From Acinetobacter sp. ANC 4910 (GTDB lineage Bacteria > Pseudomonadota > Gammaproteobacteria > Pseudomonadales > Moraxellaceae), in assembly GCF_004331035.1 (NCBI RefSeq), contig NZ_SJNT01000004.1:1-64000 (forward strand): a stretch of 64,000 bases of DNA, in the 5' to 3' direction. The notes under the pieces were generated by a model, which was not told where the DNA came from, ran no database searches, and saw only the letters and a program-made list of their open reading frames with translations. Below are positions 47,730 to 57,784 of the stretch, one piece after another. The position numbers and the translations under genes are program-made. Each line of letters starts with the position of its first letter. Within the stretch, counting starts at the first letter, position 1.

Positions 47730-47770
47730 TTGCCCATGTCTTAGCGTTTAGACATGGGCAACTTTTTTTT
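47730..47770 (+). terminator. Terminator after the SDR gene
   Basis: TTGCCCATGTCT-TAGCGTTT-AGACATGGGCAA followed by CTTTTTTTT, a 12-bp perfect stem. Confidence 0.92.
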
Positions 47771-47802
47771 AATCCGTTTGCACTGTCTGACTGACTGTTG
47801 CT

Positions 47803-50496
47803 TTAGAGGATTAATCCCTTCCTCTTGGCTTCCGTAACTGCTTCAAGCCTCGAACGTACACCCAATTTGTTATAAATATTACGCAAATGCCACTTTACTG
47901 TATTTACAGACAAGAAGACTTTATCTGCAAGCTCAATATCGGTACAACCCTCACTCACCTTCTGCAAAATTTGCAATTCACGTTTAGAAAGTAATTCGGT
48001 TTGTATAACGCCTAGATCATCATCTACCGATGTTTCAGATAAAGGAACACTACACATTGCAGCCAGCATTTCAGCGAAAGCCAAAACAGAAGGGTCTTTT
48101 TTCTGCTTGGACTGAGCCAAATGTCTCATATAATCAGCCAAGAGTTGGGATAGCAGCGGATGTTCATCCAATACAATCCGTACAGCTTTCGTTGGCTCTA
48201 AAATGACCAAAGCTTTTTCAAACCATACAAATGCAGCTTCATTGTGATTTAAACGATAATCAGCTAAGGCCAATAATAATAAAATGCGGACTCTTCTTAA
48301 TGGATAAGTCAGAATTCGATCTAATTCTTGTTCAAGAAATACCTTCGCTTGCGTCTCACGATCTGTAAAAATTAACTGTCGATAAAGGGTTAAATCATCC
48401 CCTGTAATAACATTGGAAATATTCAATGTCTTCTCGACATGACGATGGCACAACTCCTCTAGATTTTCAGCTGTCGTCTCAAATAACTTTTGTTTTTTAT
48501 CGAACCATTGATATTGATCATAAATATTCTGAACCGTTCGGCTTAACCTTGGCATAGACCAATTATTGGTACAAATTTGTGCTTGGGTCAAATATGCTTG
48601 CTCTGCCTGCACGTCACCTTGAATATGCGCTAAACGCAATAACAACTCAAAACCGACGATTGCCAAATCTGGAATAATCAATTGTTCGCCGTTACTAAAA
48701 TGCTTCAGTGTGTTTTCTGCTAACGTAATCTCATTCAAGTCATAATAAAGATAGCCTTTTACACTACTGGTAATCATATTCACAATTGGTCTTAAAAACT
48801 CATCTGAAGTGAGTTTCAAATAGTCATCGCTTTTGCCAATGTGATTAATTTTAACCAATGCCTTGTCTAAATTACCTTCTAAATAGTCACATAAAGCTTC
48901 AATACAATCCGTAATAATTAACCCAAATACGTTCTGACCTTGTATATATGCAGCGCGGGTTTGAATAATACTTTTTCTGGCTTCAGTAATTTTACCCAAA
49001 CAAATATGGTACAGCGCACCAATCCCAATTAATGGTGCACGAACAAAGTAGGAATTTTCTGATAATTTTGAAATATTTGTTTGGGATAACTCATAGGCTT
49101 GTTTAATTTCATCTCCCATTAAGGCAATCATGGGCTCAAGACCTAATTGGTCATCACCGACAACTCGCTCATTGGGGTCAATTTTGAGCCAAAGTTGCAG
49201 ATAATGATTACCCAATAAATGCTGATGGGTCATGATTAAAGACCAGATAACGTCATATAACAACGTGGTACGCTGCACCAAAAGTGCATCTGGAATTAAC
49301 TTGACCAACTCGACTAAACTATAAAAACGACCTTCTAAGACCAGCTCACGACTGACTGCACTTAAAAGTTCCAAGACCAATACTTGGTTTTCAGCATGCT
49401 GCGCGTGATAAATGGCTTCCATTAAATAATGATGTTGTTGATACCAATAAGCCGCGCGCAAATGTGCAGCTTTATATTGCTCAGCATCTAAAATCTTAAA
49501 ACGGTTCTCTAAGAATTCACGGAATAAATGCTGAATACGATACCATGTGCGTTGCTCATCTAAAGCCTGTAAAAATAGTCCCGTCTGAAGCATTTGCTCT
49601 AGCAGTTTTGCAGATGCAGGGTTTTGTGCAACTTCCTGAATATTAGACAAACTTATTTTTCTTAATACACTAATATTCAAAAGAAAATTCTGCATTTCTT
49701 CGGACAACTGAATAAAAACCTGTTCGCTCAGATAGTCTACAATTTGATTGTGAGCACCACTTAAGCTTTGAATAACAGCGCCAGCATCGTGATAATTTTT
49801 TAAATATAAATTGGTGAGCTGAATTCCAGTGAGCCAGCCTTCTGTTTTCTCAATCAATTGATCTGCCAGCTTTGGGGTTAAGGTGACGTGATCAAAATTT
49901 TGTTGTTTTAAAAAATGAATTAATTCGGCACTATCTGCCGATTTGATACTTAACTGAACTTCGGTAACCAGCTTTAAACGACCCAGCAAATACTCTTTAG
50001 CAAAGCTCCAATTTGGTTTGACTCTGGATGCAATGACCAAATGACAATTGTGCGGTAAATATTGGTACAACCACCACAAAATATTTAAACATTCAGAATT
50101 TTCTAAGACTTCAAATTCATCAATAAAAAATACTGTTTCAGAATCAATATCTGAAACTCGCTGAACTAGCTCAAGAAGATTCTGCTTGTGAATTTGTCCA
50201 TCTGGAACAGAGTTCAACTGTTCCAAACCCAATAATGCTAACCACAAATATTGGTAAAGCCGAATTGGATCATTATCATCGCTGTCTAAAGTTAACCAAC
50301 TGACTCTTTTGCCTTTAGTAATGAATACTTCACTCAGTTGATACATGAGCGTAGTTTTTCCATAACCTGCTGCTGCATGAATAAAAACAAGAGAAGATTG
50401 GCAATTTTCCAACATCTGGTTTAGCAACTCAGGACGTTGCATCACCATATTACTCATCATGCTTGGACGGCTGAGCTTAGTTTTTAATACTTGCAT
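47803..50496 (-). CDS. MalT/AlkS-like ATP-dependent LuxR-family (LAL) regulator
   Basis: 897 aa. N-terminal STAND ATPase with Walker A HAAAGYGKTTL and Walker B TVFFIDEFEVL; a long helical TPR-like middle (about 350-800); a C-terminal LuxR helix-turn-helix (LLSKRELQILQKVSEGCTDIELADKVFLSVNTVKWHLRNIYNKL). Regulators of this type (MalT, AlkS) oligomerise on ATP and inducer to activate catabolic genes. Flanked by genes carrying the CCATTC-N4-GAATGG palindrome on both sides. Inducer unknown; the AlkK-like ligase next door hints at a carboxylic acid or its precursor. Confidence 0.9.
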   Translation of the reverse strand: MQVLKTKLSRPSMMSNMVMQRPELLNQMLENCQSSLVFIHAAAGYGKTTLMYQLSEVFITKGKRVSWLTLDSDDNDPIRLYQYLWLALLGLEQLNSVPDGQIHKQNLLELVQRVSDIDSETVFFIDEFEVLENSECLNILWWLYQYLPHNCHLVIASRVKPNWSFAKEYLLGRLKLVTEVQLSIKSADSAELIHFLKQQNFDHVTLTPKLADQLIEKTEGWLTGIQLTNLYLKNYHDAGAVIQSLSGAHNQIVDYLSEQVFIQLSEEMQNFLLNISVLRKISLSNIQEVAQNPASAKLLEQMLQTGLFLQALDEQRTWYRIQHLFREFLENRFKILDAEQYKAAHLRAAYWYQQHHYLMEAIYHAQHAENQVLVLELLSAVSRELVLEGRFYSLVELVKLIPDALLVQRTTLLYDVIWSLIMTHQHLLGNHYLQLWLKIDPNERVVGDDQLGLEPMIALMGDEIKQAYELSQTNISKLSENSYFVRAPLIGIGALYHICLGKITEARKSIIQTRAAYIQGQNVFGLIITDCIEALCDYLEGNLDKALVKINHIGKSDDYLKLTSDEFLRPIVNMITSSVKGYLYYDLNEITLAENTLKHFSNGEQLIIPDLAIVGFELLLRLAHIQGDVQAEQAYLTQAQICTNNWSMPRLSRTVQNIYDQYQWFDKKQKLFETTAENLEELCHRHVEKTLNISNVITGDDLTLYRQLIFTDRETQAKVFLEQELDRILTYPLRRVRILLLLALADYRLNHNEAAFVWFEKALVILEPTKAVRIVLDEHPLLSQLLADYMRHLAQSKQKKDPSVLAFAEMLAAMCSVPLSETSVDDDLGVIQTELLSKRELQILQKVSEGCTDIELADKVFLSVNTVKWHLRNIYNKLGVRSRLEAVTEAKRKGLIL

Positions 50497-50848
50497 ATCA
50501 TTTCATCCAATCTTTCTTATTCAGTTCCATGAGCAAATTTCCACTCCTTGAAATTTAACATCACACATCATCTTCGTAAAAAGCGTGATATGTTCCCCTA
50601 AAAAACGCAACCAAATTAAAATAAGGCGCGTAATACTTCAATATGAAATTGAATCAAAATCCAGATTTTAAATACATTTTTAAATTCAAACCACCCGAGC
50701 AATAATCAAACGAGTACAAATCCATTCTTTTGAATGGTTTGCTTATTATGAAACATTGCTATGCTCAAGCTTAAGGAAATAACAGATAAACGCTACTATA
50801 GCGTTCTGATATCTCATTCTCCAAAAAAAGACATACATGGAGTTTGTC
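50497..50848. other. Divergent control region between LAL regulator and cupin operon
   Basis: 352 bp with no ORF. It contains the shared palindrome at 50722-50737. The cupin ATG (50849) has GGAG 6 nt upstream. I could not pick a convincing -35/-10 pair. Confidence 0.5.
50722..50737. promoter_or_regulatory. CCATTC-N4-GAATGG palindrome upstream of cupin operon
   Basis: Same 6-bp arms and 4-bp spacer (TTTT) as at 46709-46724. It lies about 112 bp before the cupin start, a position suited to activation. Confidence 0.65.
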
Positions 50849-51343
50849 ATGAGCATTGCACAATCAATCAATCATCAAGACCGTTTATTAACAATTAATG
50901 TAAACGATGGCGAAATCAAAAATGCCTTACCAGGTGTACATGTAACACCTTGCTTTTTAGATCCAGATAATGGTACTTGGGTTATCCGCGCACGTTTTGA
51001 TGCGGGCACAGTGCTTCCACGTCACTTCCACACGGGTGTAGTACATTTTTATACCACAGCAGGTTCTTGGCATTATGTCGAATATCCTGAAGATGTTCAA
51101 ACAGCTGGAAGCTATTTATTTGAACCAGCAGGTTCTATCCATACTTTAGCAACCCCTGAAGGCGCTGAAGGTTTCATGGTCATTGAAGGCGCAAACGTCA
51201 ACTTAAATGATGACGACTCACTCATGTTCATCATGGATGCAGGTTGGATCGAGCGTACACTTCATGCAGTCGCGCAGCAAACAGGGCAAAAATTGCCGCG
51301 TTATATCAAACCCGGCGCTGGCGTTGTATTAACTGGCGAATAA
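50849..51343 (+). CDS. Cupin-domain protein, 2,4'-dihydroxyacetophenone dioxygenase/ChrR-like
   Basis: 164 aa from ATG 50849 (GGAG 6 nt upstream makes this start better than 50837). A cupin with RHFHTGVVHFYTTAGSWHYVEYP and an EPAGSIHTL second motif, giving probable metal ligands His, His, Glu and His. The family includes dioxygenases that cleave ketones next to an aromatic ring. First gene of an operon with an acyl-CoA ligase and an SDR; a terminator-like hairpin follows. Confidence 0.82.
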   Translation: MSIAQSINHQDRLLTINVNDGEIKNALPGVHVTPCFLDPDNGTWVIRARFDAGTVLPRHFHTGVVHFYTTAGSWHYVEYPEDVQTAGSYLFEPAGSIHTLATPEGAEGFMVIEGANVNLNDDDSLMFIMDAGWIERTLHAVAQQTGQKLPRYIKPGAGVVLTGE

Positions 51344-51350
51344 ACGGATC

Positions 51351-51386
51351 AAGGACTTTTAACAACAGTTAGAAGTCCTTTTTATT
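51351..51386 (+). terminator. Attenuator-like terminator between cupin and ligase genes
   Basis: AAGGACTT...AAGTCCTT followed by TTTATT, 8 nt after the cupin stop and about 20 nt before the ligase start. Confidence 0.75.
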
Positions 51387-51405
51387 AGAACAATAGAAAC
51401 CAAGG

Positions 51406-53049
51406 ATGAATGAAATGTTTGGCAAAATGATGCATCAATCTTTGTTGATTAGTAATTTACTAGAGCATGCAGCAAGGTATCACTCCGATACCTCTATTAT
51501 TTCACGTGAAGTGAATGGTCAAATTACCACGACCAACTGGTTACAAGTTCAACAGAACAGTAAACGTCTGGCAAATGCTTTCTCTGCATTTGATCTCAAA
51601 GCTGGTGATCGTCTTGCTACCATTGCATGGAACAACCATCGTCACTTAGAAACTTGGTATGCGATTTCGGGAAGTGGTTATGTTTGCCATACCATTAACC
51701 CGCGTTTATTCCCGGAACAATTAGTTTTTATTATTAATGATGCTCAAGATAAAGCGATTTTCTTTGATTCAACATTTTTACCATTAATCCAAGCGATTCA
51801 AGGTAAAGTACCTTCTGTTGAGCGTTTCATTTGCTATGGTTCACGCGATGAAAAAATCGCTGAAGCTTTACCAAATGTCCTGTTCTATGATGAGCTGATT
51901 CAACATCAATCTGCCGAATTTAGCTGGCCACAATTTAGTGAAGAGACACCAAGTTCTCTCTGCTATACCTCAGGTACAACCGGCAACCCTAAAGGCGTAT
52001 TGTATAGCCATCGCTCTACGTTATTGCATACACTTTCAATTAGCTTACCAGACTCACTTAACTTGTCTGCAAAAGATATTGTGATGCCTGTAGTCCCGAT
52101 GTTCCATGTAAATGCATGGGGCGTACCTTATGCAGCTGCAATGGTTGGCTGTACCATTGTACTTCCAGGACCTAACCTTGATGGTGACAGCCTTGTTAGC
52201 TTAATTGATGATTATAAAGTCACTGTGGCTTTAGGTGTACCTACCATCTGGCAAGGTCTACTTGCTGCTGCGAAAAAGCGCGGCACTAAGTTAGAAAGCA
52301 TGGCGCGTAATGTCGTGGGTGGTGCCGCATGCCCTCCTTCAATTATTCGTGATTTCAAAAACAACTATGCTTGTGACACTATTCACGCTTGGGGTATGTC
52401 AGAAACTAGCCCATTGGGTACAGCGAACCAACCAAAAGCAAAACATTTAGCCTTAAATGAAGAAGAATTCGAAAAATTACGTTTAACTCAAGGTCGTCCA
52501 CCATTCGGTGTTGAATTACGTATTGTTGATGCTGACAACCTAACGGCTTTGCCAAATGATGGTCACACGCAAGGTAATTTACAAATTCGTGGTCCATGGA
52601 TTGTTGACACCTACTTTAACCAAGAGAAAAGTGCGACAACGGCTGATGGCTGGTTCGACACTGGTGATATCGCAACGATTGATGTCGATGGTTATATGAG
52701 CATTTGCGACCGTGCCAAAGATTTAATTAAATCTGGTGGTGAATGGATTTCTTCGGTTGAAATTGAAAATATTGCAGTCGGTCACCCTGAAATTCGTATG
52801 GCGGCAGCAATTGCAGCACGTCATCCAAAATGGGATGAACGTCCAATCCTGATTGCAGTGAAACAGGAAAACTCGAACCTAACTGAAGAAGAAGCGCGCG
52901 CTTACTTTGAAAATAAAATTGCACGTTGGCAGATTCCTGATGTGGTGATTTTTGTTGATGCTTTACCAGTCAATGGTACAGGTAAAATTGTAAAAGCTAC
53001 GTTACGTACACAATTTGGTGATGTTCTACTTCAACATGAAGTGGTTTAA
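51406..53049 (+). CDS. AlkK-like medium-chain acyl-CoA ligase
   Basis: 547 aa ANL-superfamily enzyme. AMP-binding P-loop CYTSGTTGNPKGVLYSHRST, the AWGMSE motif, the hinge GWFDTGDIATID and the C-terminal catalytic Lys in NGTGKIVK. The overall sequence (MHQSLLISNLLEHAARYH, RLATIAWNNHRHLETWYAISG) closely resembles Pseudomonas AlkK, which activates medium-chain acids from alkane oxidation. It converts a carboxylic acid to its CoA ester with ATP. The start at 51406 is preceded by CAAGG; ATG 51415 is also possible. Confidence 0.9.
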   Translation: MNEMFGKMMHQSLLISNLLEHAARYHSDTSIISREVNGQITTTNWLQVQQNSKRLANAFSAFDLKAGDRLATIAWNNHRHLETWYAISGSGYVCHTINPRLFPEQLVFIINDAQDKAIFFDSTFLPLIQAIQGKVPSVERFICYGSRDEKIAEALPNVLFYDELIQHQSAEFSWPQFSEETPSSLCYTSGTTGNPKGVLYSHRSTLLHTLSISLPDSLNLSAKDIVMPVVPMFHVNAWGVPYAAAMVGCTIVLPGPNLDGDSLVSLIDDYKVTVALGVPTIWQGLLAAAKKRGTKLESMARNVVGGAACPPSIIRDFKNNYACDTIHAWGMSETSPLGTANQPKAKHLALNEEEFEKLRLTQGRPPFGVELRIVDADNLTALPNDGHTQGNLQIRGPWIVDTYFNQEKSATTADGWFDTGDIATIDVDGYMSICDRAKDLIKSGGEWISSVEIENIAVGHPEIRMAAAIAARHPKWDERPILIAVKQENSNLTEEEARAYFENKIARWQIPDVVIFVDALPVNGTGKIVKATLRTQFGDVLLQHEVV

Positions 53050-53088
53050 GACTTCACTCTTTTAAGTTGTCAAAATAAGGAAATTGAG

Positions 53089-53910
53089 ATGAAAAATACA
53101 ATGAAAAAAACAGCATGGGTTACGGGCGGTAGTAGCGGTATTGGTCTTGAACTGACTAAACGCTTACTCAAAGATAAGTACCAAGTGTGTATTTTTGCCC
53201 ATGCAGGCATTGAACAAGCCGTTACTGACTTGCAAAAGCTTTCCCCGTCGGTTTGTGGTTTTGAAATTGATGTGCAAAATGAAAGTACGATGGATGCAAA
53301 ATTTGCAGAAGCCGTTACAGCATTTGGTACACCAGATTTGTTGATTAACTCAGCAGGCATCAGTATTGCGAAGAATTTCGATGAAATGACTTCGCAAGAG
53401 TTCGAAAGACAGATCAATATTAATCTTATCGGCAGTCGTAATGTCGCACATGCTGCTTTACCGCATTTAAAGCAAGCAGTACAGCAAGGTAAACGTCCTA
53501 AGATCGTGTTTATTGCATCTGCCGCGGGTCTAGTGGGTTGCTATGGCTACACAGGTTACTGCTCATCTAAATTTGGTGTGGTCGGCTTAGCTGAAGTCCT
53601 TCGTATGGAATTACGTAGCCAGAAGATTGATGTTGCCGTGGTTTGCCCACCAGAAGTAGACACGCCACTTGTGGAAGAAGAACGTAAAAATGGTTCACCA
53701 ATTACAGCAGCATTGAAACAATTAGGTGGAAGCATGCCTGTAGATAAAGCATGTAAAGAAATTTACCAAGGCATTTTTTCTTCTGAATTTATGATTATTC
53801 CGGGAACTCAGGCACGTATTCTTGCTAAACTTTCACGTGTTTTACCTGATGTATATCGCGGGCAAATCGATAAGAAGTTAGATAAAATTATCGAAAGATT
53901 CGCATCTTAA
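53089..53910 (+). CDS. Short-chain dehydrogenase/reductase (3-ketosphinganine-reductase-like)
   Basis: 273 aa. TGGSSGIG cofactor motif, NSAG, catalytic SAAGLVGCYGYTGYCSSKFG, and the CPPEVDTPLVEEE stretch typical of KDSR-like SDRs. AAGGAA ribosome binding site. Last gene of the cupin-ligase operon, 39 bp after the ligase. With the first SDR it may oxidise or reduce a long-chain alcohol or ketone intermediate. Confidence 0.88.
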   Translation: MKNTMKKTAWVTGGSSGIGLELTKRLLKDKYQVCIFAHAGIEQAVTDLQKLSPSVCGFEIDVQNESTMDAKFAEAVTAFGTPDLLINSAGISIAKNFDEMTSQEFERQININLIGSRNVAHAALPHLKQAVQQGKRPKIVFIASAAGLVGCYGYTGYCSSKFGVVGLAEVLRMELRSQKIDVAVVCPPEVDTPLVEEERKNGSPITAALKQLGGSMPVDKACKEIYQGIFSSEFMIIPGTQARILAKLSRVLPDVYRGQIDKKLDKIIERFAS

Positions 53911-53918
53911 CTGAACTT

Positions 53919-53990
53919 AGAAGGTTTAGCCTCTAACTCAACCTTCTTTTTAAAACTAAAAACCGGACTTTATATGTTCGGTTTTTAGTT
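53919..53990. terminator. Two terminator hairpins between SDR and marC
   Basis: First AGAAGGTT...AACCTTCT followed by TTTTT (53919-53951), serving the SDR; then ACTAAAAACCG...CGGTTTTTAGT (53955-53992), symmetric and usable on both strands. Confidence 0.85.
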
Positions 53991-54006
53991 TTAACTCCCC
54001 TGAAGA

Positions 54007-54621
54007 TTACATTTCAGCCATCACACCAATAATGCCGTTAATAATCATATCCACCGCAATGGTTCCAATCAGTAATGCCGACAACCGTCCGACAATATCG
54101 ACATAACGGTCTATATATTTGGCATGCTTATAGCGCAAATGATCATGGGCAAATTTCATTAAAATCATCAACACACAGGTCAGCGTTAAAGTTAAGAAAA
54201 TAATCATGGCTGCACCTCCAATTGGCAGCGACATGCCCGTTACCACAGCAGCACTAATCGTTCCCGGCCCAATCATAAAAGGCATGGCAATGGTTCCTGC
54301 CAAATGCTCAGGTGCACCACGCATTTCCCCAATGGTATCCGCCCCCTGAAACACGTAGCGATAGCCAATCACCAAGAAGATCAGACCACCAAAAATTTGA
54401 AAGGCTTCAAAGCGCACATTTAAATATTTACTAAAAATAGCTTCTCCACCCCATGCAAACAGCATAAATACTACAAAGGCAATCAGACAACCCTGAATCA
54501 AAGCTTTATTAAACACTTTCGCTTCGGAGTTCCGAATCATACCAATCATGTAAATACTCATTAAAAACGGATTCAGCAATGAGAAAAACAAAGCAAATGC
54601 ATGTAAATATGAGGTCAACAT
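54007..54621 (-). CDS. MarC family (UPF0056) membrane protein
   Basis: 204 aa with six membrane segments; NPFLMSIYMIGM and the family motif PFMIGPGTISAAVV. Function of MarC proteins is unsettled. AGGAG ribosome binding site. It begins 8 bp after the remnant at 54630. Confidence 0.88.
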   Translation of the reverse strand: MLTSYLHAFALFFSLLNPFLMSIYMIGMIRNSEAKVFNKALIQGCLIAFVVFMLFAWGGEAIFSKYLNVRFEAFQIFGGLIFLVIGYRYVFQGADTIGEMRGAPEHLAGTIAMPFMIGPGTISAAVVTGMSLPIGGAAMIIFLTLTLTCVLMILMKFAHDHLRYKHAKYIDRYVDIVGRLSALLIGTIAVDMIINGIIGVMAEM

Positions 54622-54629
54622 GATTTCTC

Positions 54630-54812
54630 CTAATTATCCTTAAAGGTCTGGAAATAAGGGATAATTCCCTGAACCGATTGATTGATCTGTAAGAAGGTCA
54701 TGGGAACATAACAATCCAACACATCATGAATCACTTGCATTTTGGTAGAACCAACAAAGACGTTGCACAAATAAATTTCAAAACGGTAATAGAACCACTT
54801 ACCCAGTTGCCG
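54630..54812 (-). pseudogene. C-terminal fragment of an unidentified protein upstream of marC
   Basis: About 60 codons after an in-frame stop read RQLGKWFYYRFEIYLCNVFVG, then STKMQVIHDVLDCYVPMTFLQ and end FQTFKDN. The composition looks like real protein, but there is no start codon with a ribosome binding site at its head. Probably the tail of a decayed gene that preceded marC in an operon; it may also be a short protein starting at an internal Met. Confidence 0.35.
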
Positions 54813-55620
54813 AGCTCACAATATATTGGGACAGATACCATCGATTCTGTCATTGTAAAATGACTAAAGCTGCAATGTCTGTGTTAGATCGGCAAGGACA
54901 TATACATGATATGTTAAGCTTTCGAATGATCATTACTTCGATTATGCCGTTCATTCTCATGGGTAACTTAAATGCCACCACTATTATGATGACTGAAAAA
55001 ATGGCGGCTCAAATCTGTGGTTGACAGGCTTTCGCACGATCGCTGCACCCGATTCCCAAGCGCTTGGAACCGAATCATCTAATTCATTGAATATCAACAA
55101 AACCACATTATTGAGATCAATTAATGTGGTGTTATTATTTCCCTATACTTATTAGGTATTATAATTAGATATATTTTGAATATGTTTTCATTATTTTAAT
55201 TGTTCACTCCTTCTGCATTATCTTATGGCGGAGATTATGCTGTACTGATAGTAAAAAATTGGGGTGAATCAACAAAAAACTCTAGTCTATTGATTTATAG
55301 AAGAAATAAATTTATCCTAAATCACTGAAATTCATAAAAAATAAATTAACCATCACTCAAATTTATAGATATTATATCGACATTTATAATAAAAATTACT
55401 GAGTCAATACTTATTTCGTCTAAAATGGCAACCGATTGGAAATGTGTGGTTGAACTAAAAGGTACATTTTTTCTTAGTTTTAAGGATTCATGTATTTCAC
55501 TCCCTCTCTTCTGAACTTTTAGTTTGCCACCATTTCCGTCAACTTCTTTTTTTATTTTTCGTTCTTATTCTCTATTCGCTCTAAAGCGATGCCAACACCT
55601 GCTCCCAAGGTTTAAATCGC
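54813..55620. other. Long intergenic region upstream of mqo
   Basis: About 800 bp. A 54-codon plus-strand ORF (54860-55024, MTKAAMSVLDRQGH...) has no ribosome binding site and is doubtful. A hairpin CCACATTA...TAATGTGG with T-rich tail at 55103-55137 looks like a terminator. The rest is very AT-rich and should include the mqo promoter; no operator was recognised. Confidence 0.4.
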
Positions 55621-57249
55621 ATGAAAACTTTTTTAAAATACCTCGCGGTATTTATCGTACTGCTTTTGCTTGCAGTATTGATTTTTTTATTCCGACCAAC
55701 TGTGTCTAAAAAAATTCAAACCTCAAATAATGAACCTGTGGTAGATGCTGTTTTGGTTGGCGGCGGAATTATGAGTACCACCTTAGGTACTTATCTGACC
55801 GAACTTGAGCCAAACTGGCAAATTCGCATGTACGAACGACTTGATCAAGTTGCCCAAGAAAGCTCGAATGGCTTTAATAATGCAGGAACTGGTCACTCTG
55901 GCTTTATGGAAATGAACTATACGTCAGAAAAAGACGGCAAGATGGACATTACCAAAGCCGTAAAAGTTGCTGAACAGTTTGAAGTCGCTAAACAATTCTG
56001 GTCATATCAAGTCAAACAAGGTGTTTTAGGCAAACCAACTAGCTTTATTAACCCTGTTCCTCATATTGCATTTGTATGGGGAGACAACGTGAATTTCCTA
56101 GAAAAACGTTATGCTGCCATGGTTAAAAACCCTATGTTCTACGGCATGAAGTTCTCTGAGAACCCTGCCGAAATTAAACAATGGGCACCTTTGGTGATGA
56201 ATGGTCGTGATGCAACACAAAAAGTCGCTGCAACACGTATGGATGTGGGTTCGGATGTGAACTATGGTTCAATCACCACACAATTGGTCGATCACCTTAA
56301 AAAGCAATCTAACTTCCAACTACAAACCTCTACTGAGGTGACTGGCATCAGCCAAAATGATGACAAAACTTGGACTGTATCTTTCAAAAATTTGAAAACA
56401 GGTGCAACCAATCATGTCAAAACTCGTTTTGTGTTTATTGGTGCAGGTGGTGCAGCAGTTAAACTCTTGCAAATGACAGGTCTTCCTGAAGCAAAACAAT
56501 ACGCTGGCTTCCCTGTAGGCGGTGTGTTCTTAATGACAGACAATCCTAAAGTCACCGCAGGTCATACCGCCAAGGTCTATGGTCGTGCCGAATTAGGTGC
56601 TCCGCCAATGTCTGTTCCACATATTGATACCCGCTATATTGATGGTAAAAAATATGTGCTCTTTGGCCCATTTGCGACCTATTCAAATAAATTCTTAAAG
56701 CAAGGTTCTCAGCTTGATTTATTAAAATCGACCACGAAAAACAATGTATTACCCATGACTGCTGTCGGCATGGAAAACCTTGATTTGGTCAAATACTTAG
56801 TAAGTCAGGTCATGATGTCTGATGAAGATCGTTTTAATGAATTGAAAAAATACTATCCTGATGCAAAACCAGAAGACTGGCATTTGAATCAAGGTGGTCA
56901 ACGTGTTCAAATCATTAAGAAAGAACCAGGAAAGCCTGCAAGTTTGCAATTTGGTACAGAAATTTTCGCGTCGAAAGACGGTGCTGTAACAGCATTGCTG
57001 GGTGCTTCACCGGGCGCATCAACTTCACCTTATATTATGTTGAGTTTGCTTGAAAAAGCATTCCCGCAACAAGTACACGGTGAATGGAACCCGAAATTAC
57101 ATGAAATTGTAAAATCGTATCAGCAAGAACTCAGCACAAACCCTGTATTATTGGATCAGGTGCGTCAATACACCAGCCAAACTTTAGGGTTGAAATATAC
57201 GCCAATGATTCATCAGTCGCTGTCAGTAAAGCACAATAAGCCTTTCTAA
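55621..57249 (+). CDS. mqo: Malate:quinone oxidoreductase
   Basis: 542 aa. An N-terminal membrane segment ([21 protein letters not shown]) anchors it; the FAD motif [19 protein letters not shown] follows, then [21 protein letters not shown] and C-terminal [13 protein letters not shown]. Oxidises malate to oxaloacetate and passes electrons to quinone. The N-terminal anchor is longer than in the E. coli enzyme but known in Acinetobacter-type Mqo. Confidence 0.95.
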   Translation: MKTFLKYLAVFIVLLLLAVLIFLFRPTVSKKIQTSNNEPVVDAVLVGGGIMSTTLGTYLTELEPNWQIRMYERLDQVAQESSNGFNNAGTGHSGFMEMNYTSEKDGKMDITKAVKVAEQFEVAKQFWSYQVKQGVLGKPTSFINPVPHIAFVWGDNVNFLEKRYAAMVKNPMFYGMKFSENPAEIKQWAPLVMNGRDATQKVAATRMDVGSDVNYGSITTQLVDHLKKQSNFQLQTSTEVTGISQNDDKTWTVSFKNLKTGATNHVKTRFVFIGAGGAAVKLLQMTGLPEAKQYAGFPVGGVFLMTDNPKVTAGHTAKVYGRAELGAPPMSVPHIDTRYIDGKKYVLFGPFATYSNKFLKQGSQLDLLKSTTKNNVLPMTAVGMENLDLVKYLVSQVMMSDEDRFNELKKYYPDAKPEDWHLNQGGQRVQIIKKEPGKPASLQFGTEIFASKDGAVTALLGASPGASTSPYIMLSLLEKAFPQQVHGEWNPKLHEIVKSYQQELSTNPVLLDQVRQYTSQTLGLKYTPMIHQSLSVKHNKPF

Positions 57250-57254
57250 AATAC

Positions 57255-57284
57255 AAAAGGATGGACTTCGGTACATCCTTTTGG
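57255..57284 (+). terminator. Terminator after mqo
   Basis: AAAAGGATG-GACTTCGGTA-CATCCTTTT hairpin. Confidence 0.75.
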
Positions 57285-57310
57285 CCTTATCCCCATTACA
57301 AATTTGATTT

Positions 57311-57719
57311 ATGCCTTTTTACGCTCCGATGCATTTGCTGCATTTCGTTCGTGCGATTTTTCTTTTATTCGTAGTCATTGGGCAGATCGCTATAACTGTC
57401 AGAAAATTTACAATCCAGTTTTTGTTGGAGTTGTACTCTGCCACTGCTGTTTTATTTTCCTTTTTAATTATTATGAAAAATAACAGCTTACACAAAATTT
57501 CCTTTTATTGGATGCATTGCTACCCTGAATGGCATATTGGTGACCTCTGGGAATCAATTAGAAGCATTACAAAGTAGCATTACGACGCGATATTTATCAG
57601 TTACTCCTGCCCTATTGATTGATGGAAGTATCTGTTTAATCAGCTTCTTTTTCACCAGAAATTTACTAAAAACACCATTAAGTCATGAGAAATATACAAT
57701 ACTTACAACAGAAAAATAG
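57311..57719 (+). pseudogene. Degraded membrane-protein gene
   Basis: Two short overlapping frames (57311-57577 and 57537-57719) each encode hydrophobic stretches (VRAIFLLFVVIGQIAITV; LSVTPALLIDGSICLISFFF) but neither is a complete protein with a good ribosome binding site. The pattern fits a small membrane-protein gene broken by indels. Family not recognised. Confidence 0.35.
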
Positions 57720-57784
57720 AAGCTTACAGAGAATATGCCTATGCTTATTTTATGCGTAATGAGTTAGGATAAGGATTGATTTTT

